58,254 bases of DNA from Lacticaseibacillus sharpeae JCM 1186 = DSM 20505 (GCF_001436225.1 NZ_AYYO01000016.1:1-58254); one strand, 5' to 3'; counted from the stretch's first letter, positions 27,155 through 35,951 are shown. Numbers and translations: made by a program. The notes: generated by a model not told the origin, from the letters alone.

Positions 27155-27384
27155 AGCCGTTCGAGCACCGTGTACTTGTCCTTCTTCGCGGCGTCCGAGT
27201 TCGCGTTCAGCGCGCCGTCTTGCTCGTAGAAGATGGCGAACTTGCCGTCAGCGTTCTTAGCGACAACGAGGCCGCCCTTGGTTTCGTGGTTCAACTTGAA
27301 AATCTGGGCGCTGCGGCGTGCGGCTGCGTGGTCGTAGTCGCTGGCAATGGCGTCACCCTGGTTGAAGAAAATTGATTCACTCAT
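27151..27384 (-). CDS. small conserved-type hypothetical protein
   Basis: A protein of 77 residues starting MSESIFFNQGDAIASDYD. It is soluble and mixed in charge, ends KKDKYTVLERL, and has no membrane segment or recognised motif. The AAAGG stretch about ten bases upstream supports the ATG at 27384; two further in-frame ATGs lie just before it inside the ribosome site. The last bases overlap the start of the 57-residue membrane protein, so the two are translated together. Unknown function. Confidence 0.6.
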   Translation of the reverse strand: MSESIFFNQGDAIASDYDHAAARRSAQIFKLNHETKGGLVVAKNADGKFAIFYEQDGALNANSDAAKKDKYTVLERL

Positions 27385-27472
27385 GATCATCCCGCCTTTC
27401 AAGTCTTGTCTATACCTTAATTATAGCAGGTTGCACCTGAATGCGGATACAACATTAATTGGTTTATAACGC

Positions 27473-27800
27473 AAAAGCAGGAGCAACCCGCGTTGCTCCT
27501 GCCCGTGTTCCCTGTGCGCGCGCCTAAATCAGGTGCGCGTATGTGGCGTGCATATGTTGCACGCGCTTTGCCTAAACTACACTCCGCCCATCTGACTCCC
27601 CAGTCCAGATGGATTTGTGCGGGCTTGCCGTATTGCCCAGCGGTGCTTTCCCCAAATCACACTACCTGCGCGCGGTGGTTGGCGAAACCCTATGCCTAGT
27701 TTGCTTTCGATGCTGAATCCACCACAGCCAATAACTTCTCACCATTTCACCAATCCTTTCCGCGTTACGCAACTTTTTGACATAATTATTGTACGAAATC
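27473..27800 (-). ncRNA. candidate structured RNA in the rsmG upstream gap
   Basis: The reverse strand from about 27800 to 27473 carries a chain of hairpins: one with CATCTG/CAGATG arms around 27590-27612, one with GCGTGC/GCACGC around 27547-27565, and a terminator-like end, GCAGGAGCAAC paired with GTTGCTCCTGC at 27477-27502, followed by TTTT. The segment is GC-rich inside an AT-rich gap and has no gene with a ribosome site. I checked it by eye for 6S, tmRNA, RNase P, SRP and T-box motifs and recognised none. It may be a leader of the reverse genes or a separate RNA. Confidence 0.3.
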
Positions 27801-27865
27801 CAAAAGTTTTTGGGGTAAAAAATCCGATATTTGTTAAATCAAATTTTCCGCGTAATTGTGCGCGT

Positions 27866-27881
27866 CGTTTCACATGGAACG
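27866..27881. promoter_or_regulatory. degenerate parS-like site
   Basis: CGTTTCACATGGAACG matches 12 of 16 positions of the parS consensus TGTTTCACGTGAAACA. It lies upstream of rsmG-noc-parA-parB. A half site, ACGTGAAAC, lies at 27976-27984. No perfect parS is present in the window. Confidence 0.25.
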
Positions 27882-27938
27882 GCACTGACGGCTGGCGAAA
27901 TTTTGTTCGATTTTTCCACGTTGCGGCGGTGGTTCCGG

Positions 27939-27967
27939 TTGCTTCAGAGTGCCTGCTGGGCTAAACT
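27939..27967 (+). promoter_or_regulatory. promoter of the rsmG-noc-parAB block
   Basis: TTGCTT (27939-27944), 17 bases, TAAACT (27962-27967). Confidence 0.6.
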
Positions 27968-28054
27968 AAAGAGTAACGTGAAACTAGCTATGTTCCACAA
28001 ATGAACGGTCGAAACGCCGCAGTGACGGCGTGGAACGCAGAAATGGAGAATGCA

Positions 28055-28783
28055 ATGACGCCCGAAGAATTTGCTGCAGCACTTGCCGCCCAGGGGATTA
28101 AGTTGACCGCTGAGCAGAAAGCGCAGTTTGCCACGTATTTTGCATATTTGGTCAGCGAGAACCAGAAGATGAACCTGACTGCCATCACGGAGGAAGGGGA
28201 AGTGTACCTCAAGCACTTCTACGACTCAGTGACGCCCCTCATCGCCATCGATGACCTACGCACCACTGACGCCACGCTCTGTGACGTCGGTGCCGGTGCC
28301 GGCTTCCCGTCATTGCCGATGAAGATTCTGAACCCGAACCTGCGCGTGACCATCGTGGATTCGCTGCAAAAGCGGATTGACTTCCTGGACCGCCTGACCA
28401 CAAAGCTCGGCATGACCGGCGTGACGCTGGTGCATGATCGCGCCGAAACCTTCGCGGGGAAGAAGTCGCAGTACCGCGAACAGTTCGACATCGTGACCGC
28501 GCGCGCCGTGGCCGCATTGCCCGTGCTTGCTGAGCTGTGCTTGCCGCTCGTGAAGGTGGGCGGGCAGTTCATCGCGCTCAAGGCGGCCCAGGCACCAACT
28601 GAAGTGACCGCGGCCAAGACGGCACTGACCACCCTTGGCGGTCAGTTGCAGCGAGACATCACGATTCACTTGCCACTGGCCGACGATACGCGCCACTTGC
28701 TGGTGATTGATAAACAAAAGCAAACGCCGAAGAAGTACCCCCGCAAGCCGGGGACCCCGGCGAAGCAGCCGATTGGGGGTTAA
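28055..28783 (+). CDS. rsmG: 16S rRNA (guanine527-N7)-methyltransferase RsmG
   Basis: A 242-residue SAM-dependent methyltransferase that puts the N7 methyl group on G527 of 16S rRNA; loss of it gives low-level streptomycin resistance in many bacteria. It starts [15 protein letters not shown]. The substrate-side motif NQKMNLTAI is near residue 40, the SAM motif [12 protein letters not shown] is near 77, and the helix KRIDFLDRL is near 106. [11 protein letters not shown] near 150 is a further family signature. GGAG six bases upstream selects the ATG at 28055 over an in-frame ATG at 28043. It is the first gene of the usual rsmG-noc-parA-parB block, and only three bases separate it from noc. Confidence 0.96.
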   Translation: MTPEEFAAALAAQGIKLTAEQKAQFATYFAYLVSENQKMNLTAITEEGEVYLKHFYDSVTPLIAIDDLRTTDATLCDVGAGAGFPSLPMKILNPNLRVTIVDSLQKRIDFLDRLTTKLGMTGVTLVHDRAETFAGKKSQYREQFDIVTARAVAALPVLAELCLPLVKVGGQFIALKAAQAPTEVTAAKTALTTLGGQLQRDITIHLPLADDTRHLLVIDKQKQTPKKYPRKPGTPAKQPIGG

Positions 28784-28786
28784 ACT

Positions 28787-29671
28787 ATGGCACTCAATTT
28801 ATTTGGGCGGAAGAAGAAGGACGAGAAGGTCGTCACGGAACTGCCCGTGAGCGCAATCGTGCCCAACCGCTTCCAGCCCCGCAAGGTCTTTCAAGAAGAT
28901 GCAATCAAGGAACTGGCCGCGACCATCAGTGATCACGGCTTGCTGCAGCCAATCGTGGTGCGTGAGTATGAACACGGCCACTACGAAATCATCGCCGGTG
29001 AGCGCCGGTTCCGGGCGGTCACCACGCAGCTGAACTGGGAGAAGATTCCGGCGATTGTGACCACGATGGCTGATGATGAATCCGCCGCGATGGCGATCAT
29101 CGAGAACTTGCAGCGGGCGCAACTGTCACCCGTTGAAGAAGCACGGGCGTATAACGACCTGATGACCCAAAACGCGATGACCCAGGCGAACCTGGCCCGC
29201 CGGATTGGGAAGAGTCAGTCCTTTGTCGCTAACAAACTGCGGCTTTTAAAGCTCAGTGCGCCTGTGCAGACCGCCATCATGAACGGTGTCATCAGCGAGC
29301 GGCACGGCCGGGAACTGTTGCGATTGGATCCAGAACAGCAGACCGCGATGCTGGAACGAATTGCGCTGGAAGGTTTGACGGTTAAGGATACCGCGCGCAT
29401 TGTGCAGGAGATTGTCGATCCCGAAGCGGCAGCCGCAGAGCAGGCAACACCGGCACCCGCACCAGAAGCGACGCCAGAACCAGAGGCAAAGGCGGCACCA
29501 GCAAAGCCGAAGCCCCGTAAGCGGCGCGCCCTCAATCATGATTCACGCATTGCCTTAAACACCATCAAGAAGTCCCTGAAGCTGGTCAAAGATTCGGGGA
29601 TGAAGGTTAAGGAACGTGAAGAAGACGACGGCGATGTCTACCGCGTCATCATTGAGATTCCCAAGAAATAA
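28787..29671 (+). CDS. noc: nucleoid occlusion protein Noc (ParB paralogue)
   Basis: A 294-residue ParB-family protein. The N-terminal MALNLFGRKKKDE is a short amphipathic, basic stretch like the membrane-targeting helix of Bacillus Noc. The CTPase domain follows: PNRFQPRKVF near residue 26, then GLLQPIVVREY and IIAGERRFRA near 70, with the IENLQRAQLSPVEEA loop near 105. The DNA-binding helix-turn-helix is TQANLARRIGKSQSFVANKLRL. An Ala/Pro-rich linker leads to the C-terminal dimerisation region. Noc binds NBS sites and blocks division over the chromosome. Its place just before parA-parB and behind rsmG supports Noc; the second ParB-like gene is the true parB. Confidence 0.9.
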   Translation: MALNLFGRKKKDEKVVTELPVSAIVPNRFQPRKVFQEDAIKELAATISDHGLLQPIVVREYEHGHYEIIAGERRFRAVTTQLNWEKIPAIVTTMADDESAAMAIIENLQRAQLSPVEEARAYNDLMTQNAMTQANLARRIGKSQSFVANKLRLLKLSAPVQTAIMNGVISERHGRELLRLDPEQQTAMLERIALEGLTVKDTARIVQEIVDPEAAAAEQATPAPAPEATPEPEAKAAPAKPKPRKRRALNHDSRIALNTIKKSLKLVKDSGMKVKEREEDDGDVYRVIIEIPKK

Positions 29672-29723
29672 TTAGCATTATGCACACGCAAAAGTCGCGC
29701 GTGCGCAATTTAAGGAGGAGAAC

Positions 29724-30491
29724 ATGGCCGACGTTATCGCAATTGCGAACCAAAAAGGCGGGGTGGGTAAGACCACCACGACCGTCAACCTTGCCGCGTG
29801 CTTAGCGAATGCGGGCAAAAAGGTGCTCATTGTCGACGCTGATGCGCAAGGCAACGCCACGAGTGGGGTGGGCATCGAAAAGCCCCGCGTGCAGAAGGAT
29901 ATTTACGACGTCCTCGTGAACGAAGAACCAATTACCGAGGCCATTTTGCATACCGAACACCAGGGGGTCGACATCGTGCCCGCAACCATTCAGTTGGCTG
30001 GGGCCGAAATCGAACTGACGGCGCAGATTGCCCGGGAAATGCGGCTCAAGCTCGGCCTGGCGCCGGTGCTGGACAACTATGATTTCGTCCTCATCGACTG
30101 TCCGCCATCACTGGGGCAGCTGTCCATCAACGCCTTCACCGCCAGCAACAGTATTCTCATCCCCGTGCAGAGCGAATTCTACGCCCTGGAAGGTTTGGGC
30201 CAACTGCTCAACACGGTGAAGCTCGTCCAGAAGCACTTCAATCCGAACCTGGCGATTGAAGGCGTGCTGCTGACGATGTACGATGCACGGACGAACCTTG
30301 GCGCGCAAGTCATTGAGGAAGTTCGCTCCCACTTTGGCGAACACGTCTACAACACGGTGATTCCCCGGCTGACGCGGTTAGCCGAAGCTCCATCATACGG
30401 CCAGCCAATCGTTGACTACGCACCGAAGTCACGGGCGGCCCAGGTTTACGAAGAATTGGCTCAGGAGGTACTAGCAGCTCATGGTGAATAA
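29724..30491 (+). CDS. parA: chromosome-partitioning ATPase ParA (Soj)
   Basis: A 255-residue deviant Walker ATPase. The motif KGGVGKTTTTVNLA is at residues 10-23, the switch I region DADAQGNAT is near 40, and the Walker B-like LIDCPPSLG is near 124. It has the short chromosomal form with no N-terminal helix-turn-helix. ParA dimers bind DNA and, with ParB, position the origin and control DnaA. GGAGGAG lies just before the ATG. The end overlaps parB by 11 bases, so the two are translationally coupled. Confidence 0.96.
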   Translation: MADVIAIANQKGGVGKTTTTVNLAACLANAGKKVLIVDADAQGNATSGVGIEKPRVQKDIYDVLVNEEPITEAILHTEHQGVDIVPATIQLAGAEIELTAQIAREMRLKLGLAPVLDNYDFVLIDCPPSLGQLSINAFTASNSILIPVQSEFYALEGLGQLLNTVKLVQKHFNPNLAIEGVLLTMYDARTNLGAQVIEEVRSHFGEHVYNTVIPRLTRLAEAPSYGQPIVDYAPKSRAAQVYEELAQEVLAAHGE

Positions 30492-31350
30492 AAAAGGAAA
30501 AGGCCTTGGTCGCGGCATCGACGCAATTTTTAGCGACTTCAACAATACCGACACCGCCAAGGACGTGGTGACGGAACTGCCACTGGACGACATTCGGCCT
30601 AACCCGTACCAGCCGCGTCAGGACTTCGACGAGGATGCCTTGAAGGACCTCGCTGAATCCATCCGCACGACCGGGGTGTTCCAACCCATCATCGTGCGCA
30701 AGAGTGTCAACGGCTACGAGATCATCGCTGGTGAGCGCCGGTTCCGCGCTTCCAAGCTGGCGGGTAAGGACACCGTGCCGGCCATCGTGCGCGACTTTGA
30801 CGAAGCATCCATGATGGAAGTGGCCGTGCTGGAAAACTTGCAGCGTGAAAACCTGACGCCGATTGAAGAAGCGCAAGCGTACGACATGCTGATTAAGAAG
30901 CTGAACCTCACGCAGGCCGAAGTTTCCCAGCGCCTGGGCAAGAGCCGGCCGTACATTGCGAACTACCTGCGTCTTTTGTCTTTGCCCGATGAAGTCAAGA
31001 AGATGCTGACCAGCGGCAAGCTCTCCATGGGCCAGGCCCGCACGTTGCTGTCGCTCAAGAATAAGAGCAAGATTGTGGCCATGGCCAAGCGCGTCATCGA
31101 GGAAGGCCTGACCGTGCGGCAGCTGGAGAAGCTGATTGCCCAGGCCAACGACGGTGTCAAGCGGCCAACTGTGCAGGACAAGCCGAAGTCACCCTACCTG
31201 CGGGCCAGCGAGAACCGGCTCGTGGACCGCTTTGGTACCCGCGTGAACATCGCGCAGAACCAGAAGGGCACGGGCCACATCGAGATCGACTTCGAGAACA
31301 CGGAGGATCTGAACCGCATCCTCTCGATTCTGGACGTGAACATCGACTGA
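30481..31350 (+). CDS. parB: chromosome-partitioning protein ParB (Spo0J)
   Basis: A 289-residue CTP-dependent clamp that loads at parS near the origin and recruits SMC. It starts MVNKKGKGLGRGIDAIFSD, whose GLGRGIDAIF segment is the ParA-stimulating N-terminus. The CTPase motifs are PNPYQPRQDFDE near residue 39, GVFQPIIVRK near 63 and GERRFRASK near 82; ENLQRENLTPIEEA follows near 119. The helix-turn-helix is TQAEVSQRLGKSRPYIANYL. The C-terminal dimer domain is complete. Overlap with parA and the lack of a membrane helix separate it from Noc. Confidence 0.96.
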   Translation: MVNKKGKGLGRGIDAIFSDFNNTDTAKDVVTELPLDDIRPNPYQPRQDFDEDALKDLAESIRTTGVFQPIIVRKSVNGYEIIAGERRFRASKLAGKDTVPAIVRDFDEASMMEVAVLENLQRENLTPIEEAQAYDMLIKKLNLTQAEVSQRLGKSRPYIANYLRLLSLPDEVKKMLTSGKLSMGQARTLLSLKNKSKIVAMAKRVIEEGLTVRQLEKLIAQANDGVKRPTVQDKPKSPYLRASENRLVDRFGTRVNIAQNQKGTGHIEIDFENTEDLNRILSILDVNID

Positions 31351-31433
31351 TTGCGAAACTACACGCGAAAAGCGGTATAATGTTTTATTGTGACGAGGGC
31401 GCAGATTTGCGCCTTATGCGGAGGCAATTATAT

Positions 31434-31619
31434 ATGTACGACTTACACGACATTGTGATGATGAAGAAGCCGCACGCGTGTGGCGAGAATCGGTGGGAAA
31501 TCATCCGGATGGGTGCTGACATCAAGATTAGCTGCTGCGGTTGCGGACACATCGTCATGATGTCCCGCCGCGACTTCGAGAAGCGGATGAAGAAGGTACT
31601 GGAAAAAGCGGCAGAATAG
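31434..31619 (+). CDS. DUF951 small zinc-finger-like protein
   Basis: A 61-residue DUF951 protein. It has a conserved start (MYDLHDIVMMKKPHACG), an internal NRWEIIRMGADIKI, and CCGCGH followed by a basic helix (MMSRRDFEKRMKKVLEK). Three cysteines and a histidine suggest metal binding and the helix suggests nucleic acid binding. GGAGG nine bases upstream sets the ATG at 31434. DUF951 genes sit between parB and ychF in many Firmicutes, exactly as here. The role is not known. Confidence 0.9.
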   Translation: MYDLHDIVMMKKPHACGENRWEIIRMGADIKISCCGCGHIVMMSRRDFEKRMKKVLEKAAE

Positions 31620-31699
31620 CGCGCTGACCGGCACCAGGATACACAGATACGGCGGGTGCAGTCATTGTACCCGCGCGATAAGAAAGGATTACTTAACTC

Positions 31700-32800
31700 A
31701 TGGCTCTTACTGCAGGGATTGTTGGGCTGCCAAACGTCGGCAAGTCCACCTTATTCAACGCGATTACCAAGGCTGGTGCCGAAATGGCGAACTACCCATT
31801 TGCCACCATCGACCCCAACGTGGGGATGGTTGAAGTGCCAGATTCCCGTCTGGCACGCATCGACGAAATCATTCCCGCAAAGAAGATCATTCACACGACC
31901 TTCGAATTCACCGACATCGCCGGCATCGTGAAGGGTGCCAGCAAGGGTGAAGGTCTCGGGAACAAGTTCCTGGAGAACATTCGCCAGGTGGACGCGATTG
32001 TCCACGTTGTGCGGGCATTCGATGACGACAACATCACCCACGTGACCGGCAAGGTTGACCCAATCGACGACATGGCCACCATCAACATGGAACTGGCCAT
32101 CGCGGATTTGGATTCCATCCAGAAGCGCTACGACCGGGTCGAGAAGGTTGCCCGCTCTGGTGACAAGGAAGCGAAGGTTGAATTCGAGATTCTGAAGCGG
32201 ATTAAGCCGGTGCTTGAAGAGGGTAACCCCGTTCGTTCCATCGACTTCGACAAGGACGAGATGAAGATTGTTAAGGGCCTGTTCTTGCTCACGAGCAAGC
32301 CAGTGCTCTACGTGGCCAACATCGCTGAAGAATACATGGCTAACCCTGAAGACTGCGATTACGTCAAGCAGATTGAAGCCGAAGCCGCTAAGGAAAACGC
32401 CGAAGTGATTGCCCTGTGTGCTGAATCTGAAGAAGAAATCAGCGAACTGGACGATGACGACAAGGCTGACTTCCTCGAAGCTGAAGGGGTTGAGGAATCC
32501 GGGCTGGACAAGCTCATTCGTGCTAGTTACCACCTGCTGGGTCTGGCAACGTTCTTTACCGCTGGTGGTAAGGAAACACGGGCTTGGACCTTCCGGCGCG
32601 GCATGAAGGCCCCACAAGTTGCCGGGATTATCCACTCCGACTTCGAACGTGGTTTCATTCGGGCCGAAACCGTGTCCTTCGCTGACCTCGACAAGTTCGG
32701 CAGCATGGCCGCCGTGCGTGAAGCCGGCCGCTTGCGTTCTGAAGGGAAGGAATACGAAGTTCAAGATGGCGACATCATTGAATTCCGGTTCAACGTTTAA
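31700..32800 (+). CDS. ychF: ribosome-associated ATPase YchF (OLA1)
   Basis: A 366-residue Obg-family P-loop protein. G1 is GLPNVGKST near residue 9, followed by NYPFATIDPNVG. G3 is DIAGIVKGASKGEG near 70. The fourth motif reads NIAE in place of NKxD (LYVANIAEEY near 201), the change that gives YchF/OLA1 preference for ATP over GTP. The coiled-coil insertion (residues about 130-165) and the C-terminal TGS domain (GSMAAVREAGRLRSEGKEY, ending DIIEFRFNV) are complete. It binds ribosomes and responds to oxidative stress. Its position after DUF951 is conserved. Confidence 0.96.
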   Translation: MALTAGIVGLPNVGKSTLFNAITKAGAEMANYPFATIDPNVGMVEVPDSRLARIDEIIPAKKIIHTTFEFTDIAGIVKGASKGEGLGNKFLENIRQVDAIVHVVRAFDDDNITHVTGKVDPIDDMATINMELAIADLDSIQKRYDRVEKVARSGDKEAKVEFEILKRIKPVLEEGNPVRSIDFDKDEMKIVKGLFLLTSKPVLYVANIAEEYMANPEDCDYVKQIEAEAAKENAEVIALCAESEEEISELDDDDKADFLEAEGVEESGLDKLIRASYHLLGLATFFTAGGKETRAWTFRRGMKAPQVAGIIHSDFERGFIRAETVSFADLDKFGSMAAVREAGRLRSEGKEYEVQDGDIIEFRFNV

Positions 32801-32841
32801 TTTAACAACCAAAATCACATTACAGTACCAGGAGGAAATAC

Positions 32842-33558
32842 ATGGCCAAGAAACAAGAAGCGCAGCCAGTAGTCGAAGTTAACCTCGACGAAGAGCTGCC
32901 CAAGCTCAGCAACAAGAACGCGGATTACGTCTTCCGTCTCCGCAAGTTCTTGAAGGAAGAAGGCGTTGACGAGGCGCGCGAAACCGAGATGTTGCAGGAA
33001 CTGATTCCCGCAATCTTGAAGGATCAAGCAGCCGGCAAGCCCGCGAACACGGTTTACGGTTCACCATCCGTCCTCGCAGACAAGCTGATCAATGCGCCTA
33101 AGCAGGCCCCAGCGGCCCAGCCGTTCTGGATTGAAACTACCGACCTGGCATTTTCCTTCTTGGCAATCTTCTCCTTGATTTATGGGGCCATGGGTCTCTT
33201 CGCCATCTGGCGGCACAAGACCATCACCCAGAACTCGGGTGGTCTGCTGTCACTGGCCATCATGTCCTTCGTTGCCGCAGCGGCCTTCACGTACTACAGC
33301 CGCTGGGCCGAAAAGCCAAAGAATGACCGGCCAAATGGTTTCCTGACGGCCGCCGTGTTCTTCGCTCTCATCATCGTGGGCTCATTCTTCACGACCTGGC
33401 TGACTGGGATTAACACGCCAATCACTGCTAGCATGCCATGGTGGGGCCAGTTCATCCTCGCCGTCGTTGCATACGGTGCCCACTTCTTCATGAAGCGGAA
33501 GTACAACCTGCGCAACCTGTTCCAGGCGGCAGGGGCAACTCCACGGCCAAAGAAGTAA
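32842..33558 (+). CDS. DUF1129-family membrane protein
   Basis: A 238-residue protein: an acidic cytoplasmic N-terminal half (residues 1-100; KLSNKNADYVFRLRKFLKEE), then four to five hydrophobic segments (starting LAFSFLAIFSLIYGAMGLFA near 105 and ending in LAVVAYGAHFFM near 210). A basic tail, KRKYNLRNLF, follows. It fits DUF1129, a family common next to ychF in lactobacilli. GGAGG lies a few bases before the ATG. The function is not known. It shares a bidirectional terminator with the convergent tetR gene. Confidence 0.85.
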   Translation: MAKKQEAQPVVEVNLDEELPKLSNKNADYVFRLRKFLKEEGVDEARETEMLQELIPAILKDQAAGKPANTVYGSPSVLADKLINAPKQAPAAQPFWIETTDLAFSFLAIFSLIYGAMGLFAIWRHKTITQNSGGLLSLAIMSFVAAAAFTYYSRWAEKPKNDRPNGFLTAAVFFALIIVGSFFTTWLTGINTPITASMPWWGQFILAVVAYGAHFFMKRKYNLRNLFQAAGATPRPKK

Positions 33559-33571
33559 CGCGCGTAAACTA

Positions 33572-33609
33572 AAAGACAGCTCCCGCTTTTTACGGGAACT
33601 GTCTTTTTT
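33572..33609. terminator. bidirectional terminator, DUF1129 gene and tetR
   Basis: AAAGACAG/CTGTCTTT outer arms and CTCCCG/CGGGAA inner arms, with A-rich and T-rich flanks. Confidence 0.92.
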
Positions 33610-33615
33610 AGTTGG

Positions 33616-34254
33616 TTACTGTTTCTGGAATCCGTGAATGAGCACGTCCATGTACTTCTTGGTCTCGTCGACAAAGTCTTCGAGCTCGGAAATGGGTAGG
33701 TGCGGGTTAGCCTGTAGCCGCGCCTTGGCCTTCTCACCGATGATTAGGCTGATGGCACTCATGAGTTCCATGACGGTTTCGGGCTCCACGTCATCACGCA
33801 AATGCATGCGCTCGATAACCGGCTTGGTCAACATCGGCACCGAGGTGGTGAGCTGGCTGCTCCATATATTGCCGAGTTCATCCTGCATCTTCTGGGGCAG
33901 CGTCGCGTTGTTCGTGTAGGCGGCGATGGCCATGGCGAACTCATCGGGGTATTGCATCTGCAGCTGAATCTTGTACTTCAACGCGGAAGTAATCATGGTG
34001 GTGAGGTCGGGCGCGTTCTGCCAGACGGAGTAGTCGGCGACGTCCTCAATCACGCGGTAGGCGCGCTTGACGGTTTCGACGTAGAGGTTCGCTTTGCTGC
34101 CGAAATAGTGGAATAGCAGTCCTTTAGACACGCCCGCCTGCGTGACGATGTCGTCGGTCTTGGCGTTTTGGTAGCCACGACTGGCGAAGATGTGCATGGC
34201 GGCGCTGAAAATTCGTTCTTCTTTGTCTGGGTCACGCGGGGCAGCCTTGGTCAT
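33616..34254 (-). CDS. TetR-family repressor of the adjacent ABC exporter
   Basis: A 212-residue TetR-type regulator. The DNA-binding domain is at residues 13-60 (RIFSAAMHIFASRGYQNAKT, then IVTQAGVSKGLLFHYFGSK, a textbook turn and recognition helix). The rest is a helical ligand domain with no sequence signature for the ligand. AAGGA upstream sets the ATG. It is the last gene of an operon that starts with the ABC ATPase and permease, so it probably represses its own operon until the transported drug or metabolite binds. Candidate operators are the TTGACT/AGTCAA cluster at 37002-37031 and CTACAA-N4-TTGTAG at 34300-34315. Confidence 0.93.
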   Translation of the reverse strand: MTKAAPRDPDKEERIFSAAMHIFASRGYQNAKTDDIVTQAGVSKGLLFHYFGSKANLYVETVKRAYRVIEDVADYSVWQNAPDLTTMITSALKYKIQLQMQYPDEFAMAIAAYTNNATLPQKMQDELGNIWSSQLTTSVPMLTKPVIERMHLRDDVEPETVMELMSAISLIIGEKAKARLQANPHLPISELEDFVDETKKYMDVLIHGFQKQ

Positions 34255-34299
34255 GATAATCCTTCTTTCAACGGGTGCAGCGATTAACTAATTAATAAT

Positions 34300-34315
34300 C
34301 TACAACAGTTTGTAG
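34300..34315. promoter_or_regulatory. inverted repeat upstream of tetR
   Basis: CTACAA-CAGT-TTGTAG, perfect six-base arms, in the 80-base gap between the permease and tetR. A reverse -10-like TATTAA follows, so it may mark an internal tetR promoter. Confidence 0.4.
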
Positions 34316-34334
34316 TAAAATGTCTAATCTTGGG

Positions 34335-35951
34335 TTAGTTAGTCGTCAGGTCGCGGCGTCGGTAGCCGACGTAAGCGAGGACGATGAGCGCCAGCCCGAG
34401 CGCGGTCATCCAGCTGAACGTACCCCAGTTAATGTGGGCAGTGGGCACGTTATTGATCCAGCCGTACGGGGTGATTTTGGTCATCCACTTCGGCAGGTCC
34501 ATCATCGGGCCGAGGTACAGGGAGAACAGGCCGTAGATAGGCAGAATCCAGACGAACTGCTGAATACGCGGCAAGTACGCTACGATAATCAGCGTGATGC
34601 CGATGATGACTAGTAGTGCCGGCCAGTACCCAACGAAGCCGCGCAGGAACCGGGTCAGAGCGATGGGGTGCTTCATGGTCGTGTTCCCGGCCGCGCCCAT
34701 GCCAATGATGCCGAGGAAAAGCCCGATGGAGCCCGTCAGCAGGCCGACGAGGGTGTAGCTGCCGAAAATTTTGAAGCGGGAGATACCGCGGGCGTGAATC
34801 TGTTCCAGGTAGCCTTTCTTCTCGTCGCCGTTAATCTTGAGCAGGGTGATGAGGGCGGGGATGGTGGCCACCAGTGCCACGATGATGCTGAGCTTGCCCG
34901 CAAAGGAGAGGATGACGGCGCGGGCAGCCTGGTTGACTGCCGCCGCCCCCATGAGTTTGGTCAATGCTGGGTTGGTCTTCATCAGGTCGCCAACCGTGCC
35001 GAAGATGGAACCATAACTGGCACCGAGGATGGGCATACTGATGAGCCAGACGATGATGCTGGTGCGTTCCAGGCGCGTAACCAGGCTGAGGGGACCGGCG
35101 AGGAAGACGCTGGCTCGCTTGCGGCCACTACGCTGAGGGAAGACCCCAGCACCGACATCACGTGTGCCGTTCACGAGGAAGGCAATGCCGCCGGTAACCA
35201 CGGTCGCGCCGAGCATCAGAATGATTGGCGCCCAGTTGTTGTCGACGTAGATGCTAAGTTTTTCAATCCAGCCGAAAATCGTGTACCAGGTGTAGTCGGT
35301 GTTCTTGACGTCGGTCCCCATGCGGGCGATGAAGAGTACGCCTAGCAGCAGGTAGCTACTCATGGTTGCCGCACGGCCACTGGATACGAGCTGGGCGATG
35401 AGCAGGCTGAACGCCCCGAACATCAAGCCAAAGGCGGCCAGACCCAGGCCGAACAACCAGTCACCTTCAACCGTCGAGCCGGTCATGTTGGCAGCCTGCA
35501 AACCGGCCGCTTCGATGATGCCGGCCAGCAGGTTGATCACGATGAGTTCTAAGGTCGCCGCCAGCAGCTGGCTTTGCTTACCAATCGCGTGGGCCCGCAC
35601 TAACTCCGCCACGCCGGAATCTTCTTCCGCGCGTGTGTTGCGGACGGCGAAGTAGATGTTCATCATTGCGGCGAACAGGCCCATGAAGACCATCATTTCT
35701 GCAGCGTAGATAATCGCCGGGTTCGTCTTGACGGCGTCTGAGAACGGACCGAACAGGGAAACCATGGCCGGCGTCTTGAGTGTTTCGGCGATGGAATTCA
35801 GCGCCTTTTCCGTTCCGTACAGGCCATCGAATTTGGCGGCGGCCGCACCCATTAACCCGGCCAGACCGAGGATCCAGAAGAATATCCGGAGCCAGTCGCG
35901 GCGCAGGTAGAAGCGGGTGAGGAAGCCGCTTTTGCCGAATTTAGCGTTCAC
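34335..35951 (-). CDS. ABC exporter permease (polyketide/drug-exporter-like)
   Basis: A protein of about 538 residues with about 12 membrane segments in two halves, as in the fused ABC-2-like permeases of polyketide and drug exporters. The first half starts FYLRRDWLRIFFWILGLAGL; the second half starts near residue 280 after a basic stretch (PQRSGRKRASVFLAG). GTG at 35960 directly abuts the GGAGG at 35961-35965, whereas a GTG at 35951 is nine bases away, so 35951 is preferred (start NAKFGKSGF). The gene overlaps the ATPase gene by 11 bases, so the two are coupled. The substrate is unknown. Confidence 0.88.
   Translation of the reverse strand: MNAKFGKSGFLTRFYLRRDWLRIFFWILGLAGLMGAAAAKFDGLYGTEKALNSIAETLKTPAMVSLFGPFSDAVKTNPAIIYAAEMMVFMGLFAAMMNIYFAVRNTRAEEDSGVAELVRAHAIGKQSQLLAATLELIVINLLAGIIEAAGLQAANMTGSTVEGDWLFGLGLAAFGLMFGAFSLLIAQLVSSGRAATMSSYLLLGVLFIARMGTDVKNTDYTWYTIFGWIEKLSIYVDNNWAPIILMLGATVVTGGIAFLVNGTRDVGAGVFPQRSGRKRASVFLAGPLSLVTRLERTSIIVWLISMPILGASYGSIFGTVGDLMKTNPALTKLMGAAAVNQAARAVILSFAGKLSIIVALVATIPALITLLKINGDEKKGYLEQIHARGISRFKIFGSYTLVGLLTGSIGLFLGIIGMGAAGNTTMKHPIALTRFLRGFVGYWPALLVIIGITLIIVAYLPRIQQFVWILPIYGLFSLYLGPMMDLPKWMTKITPYGWINNVPTAHINWGTFSWMTALGLALIVLAYVGYRRRDLTTN

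Noticed and set aside
27493-27964. Overlapping forward frames of 68 and 115 codons upstream of rsmG
   Set aside because: No ribosome sites, odd composition, and they cover hairpins and the rsmG promoter.
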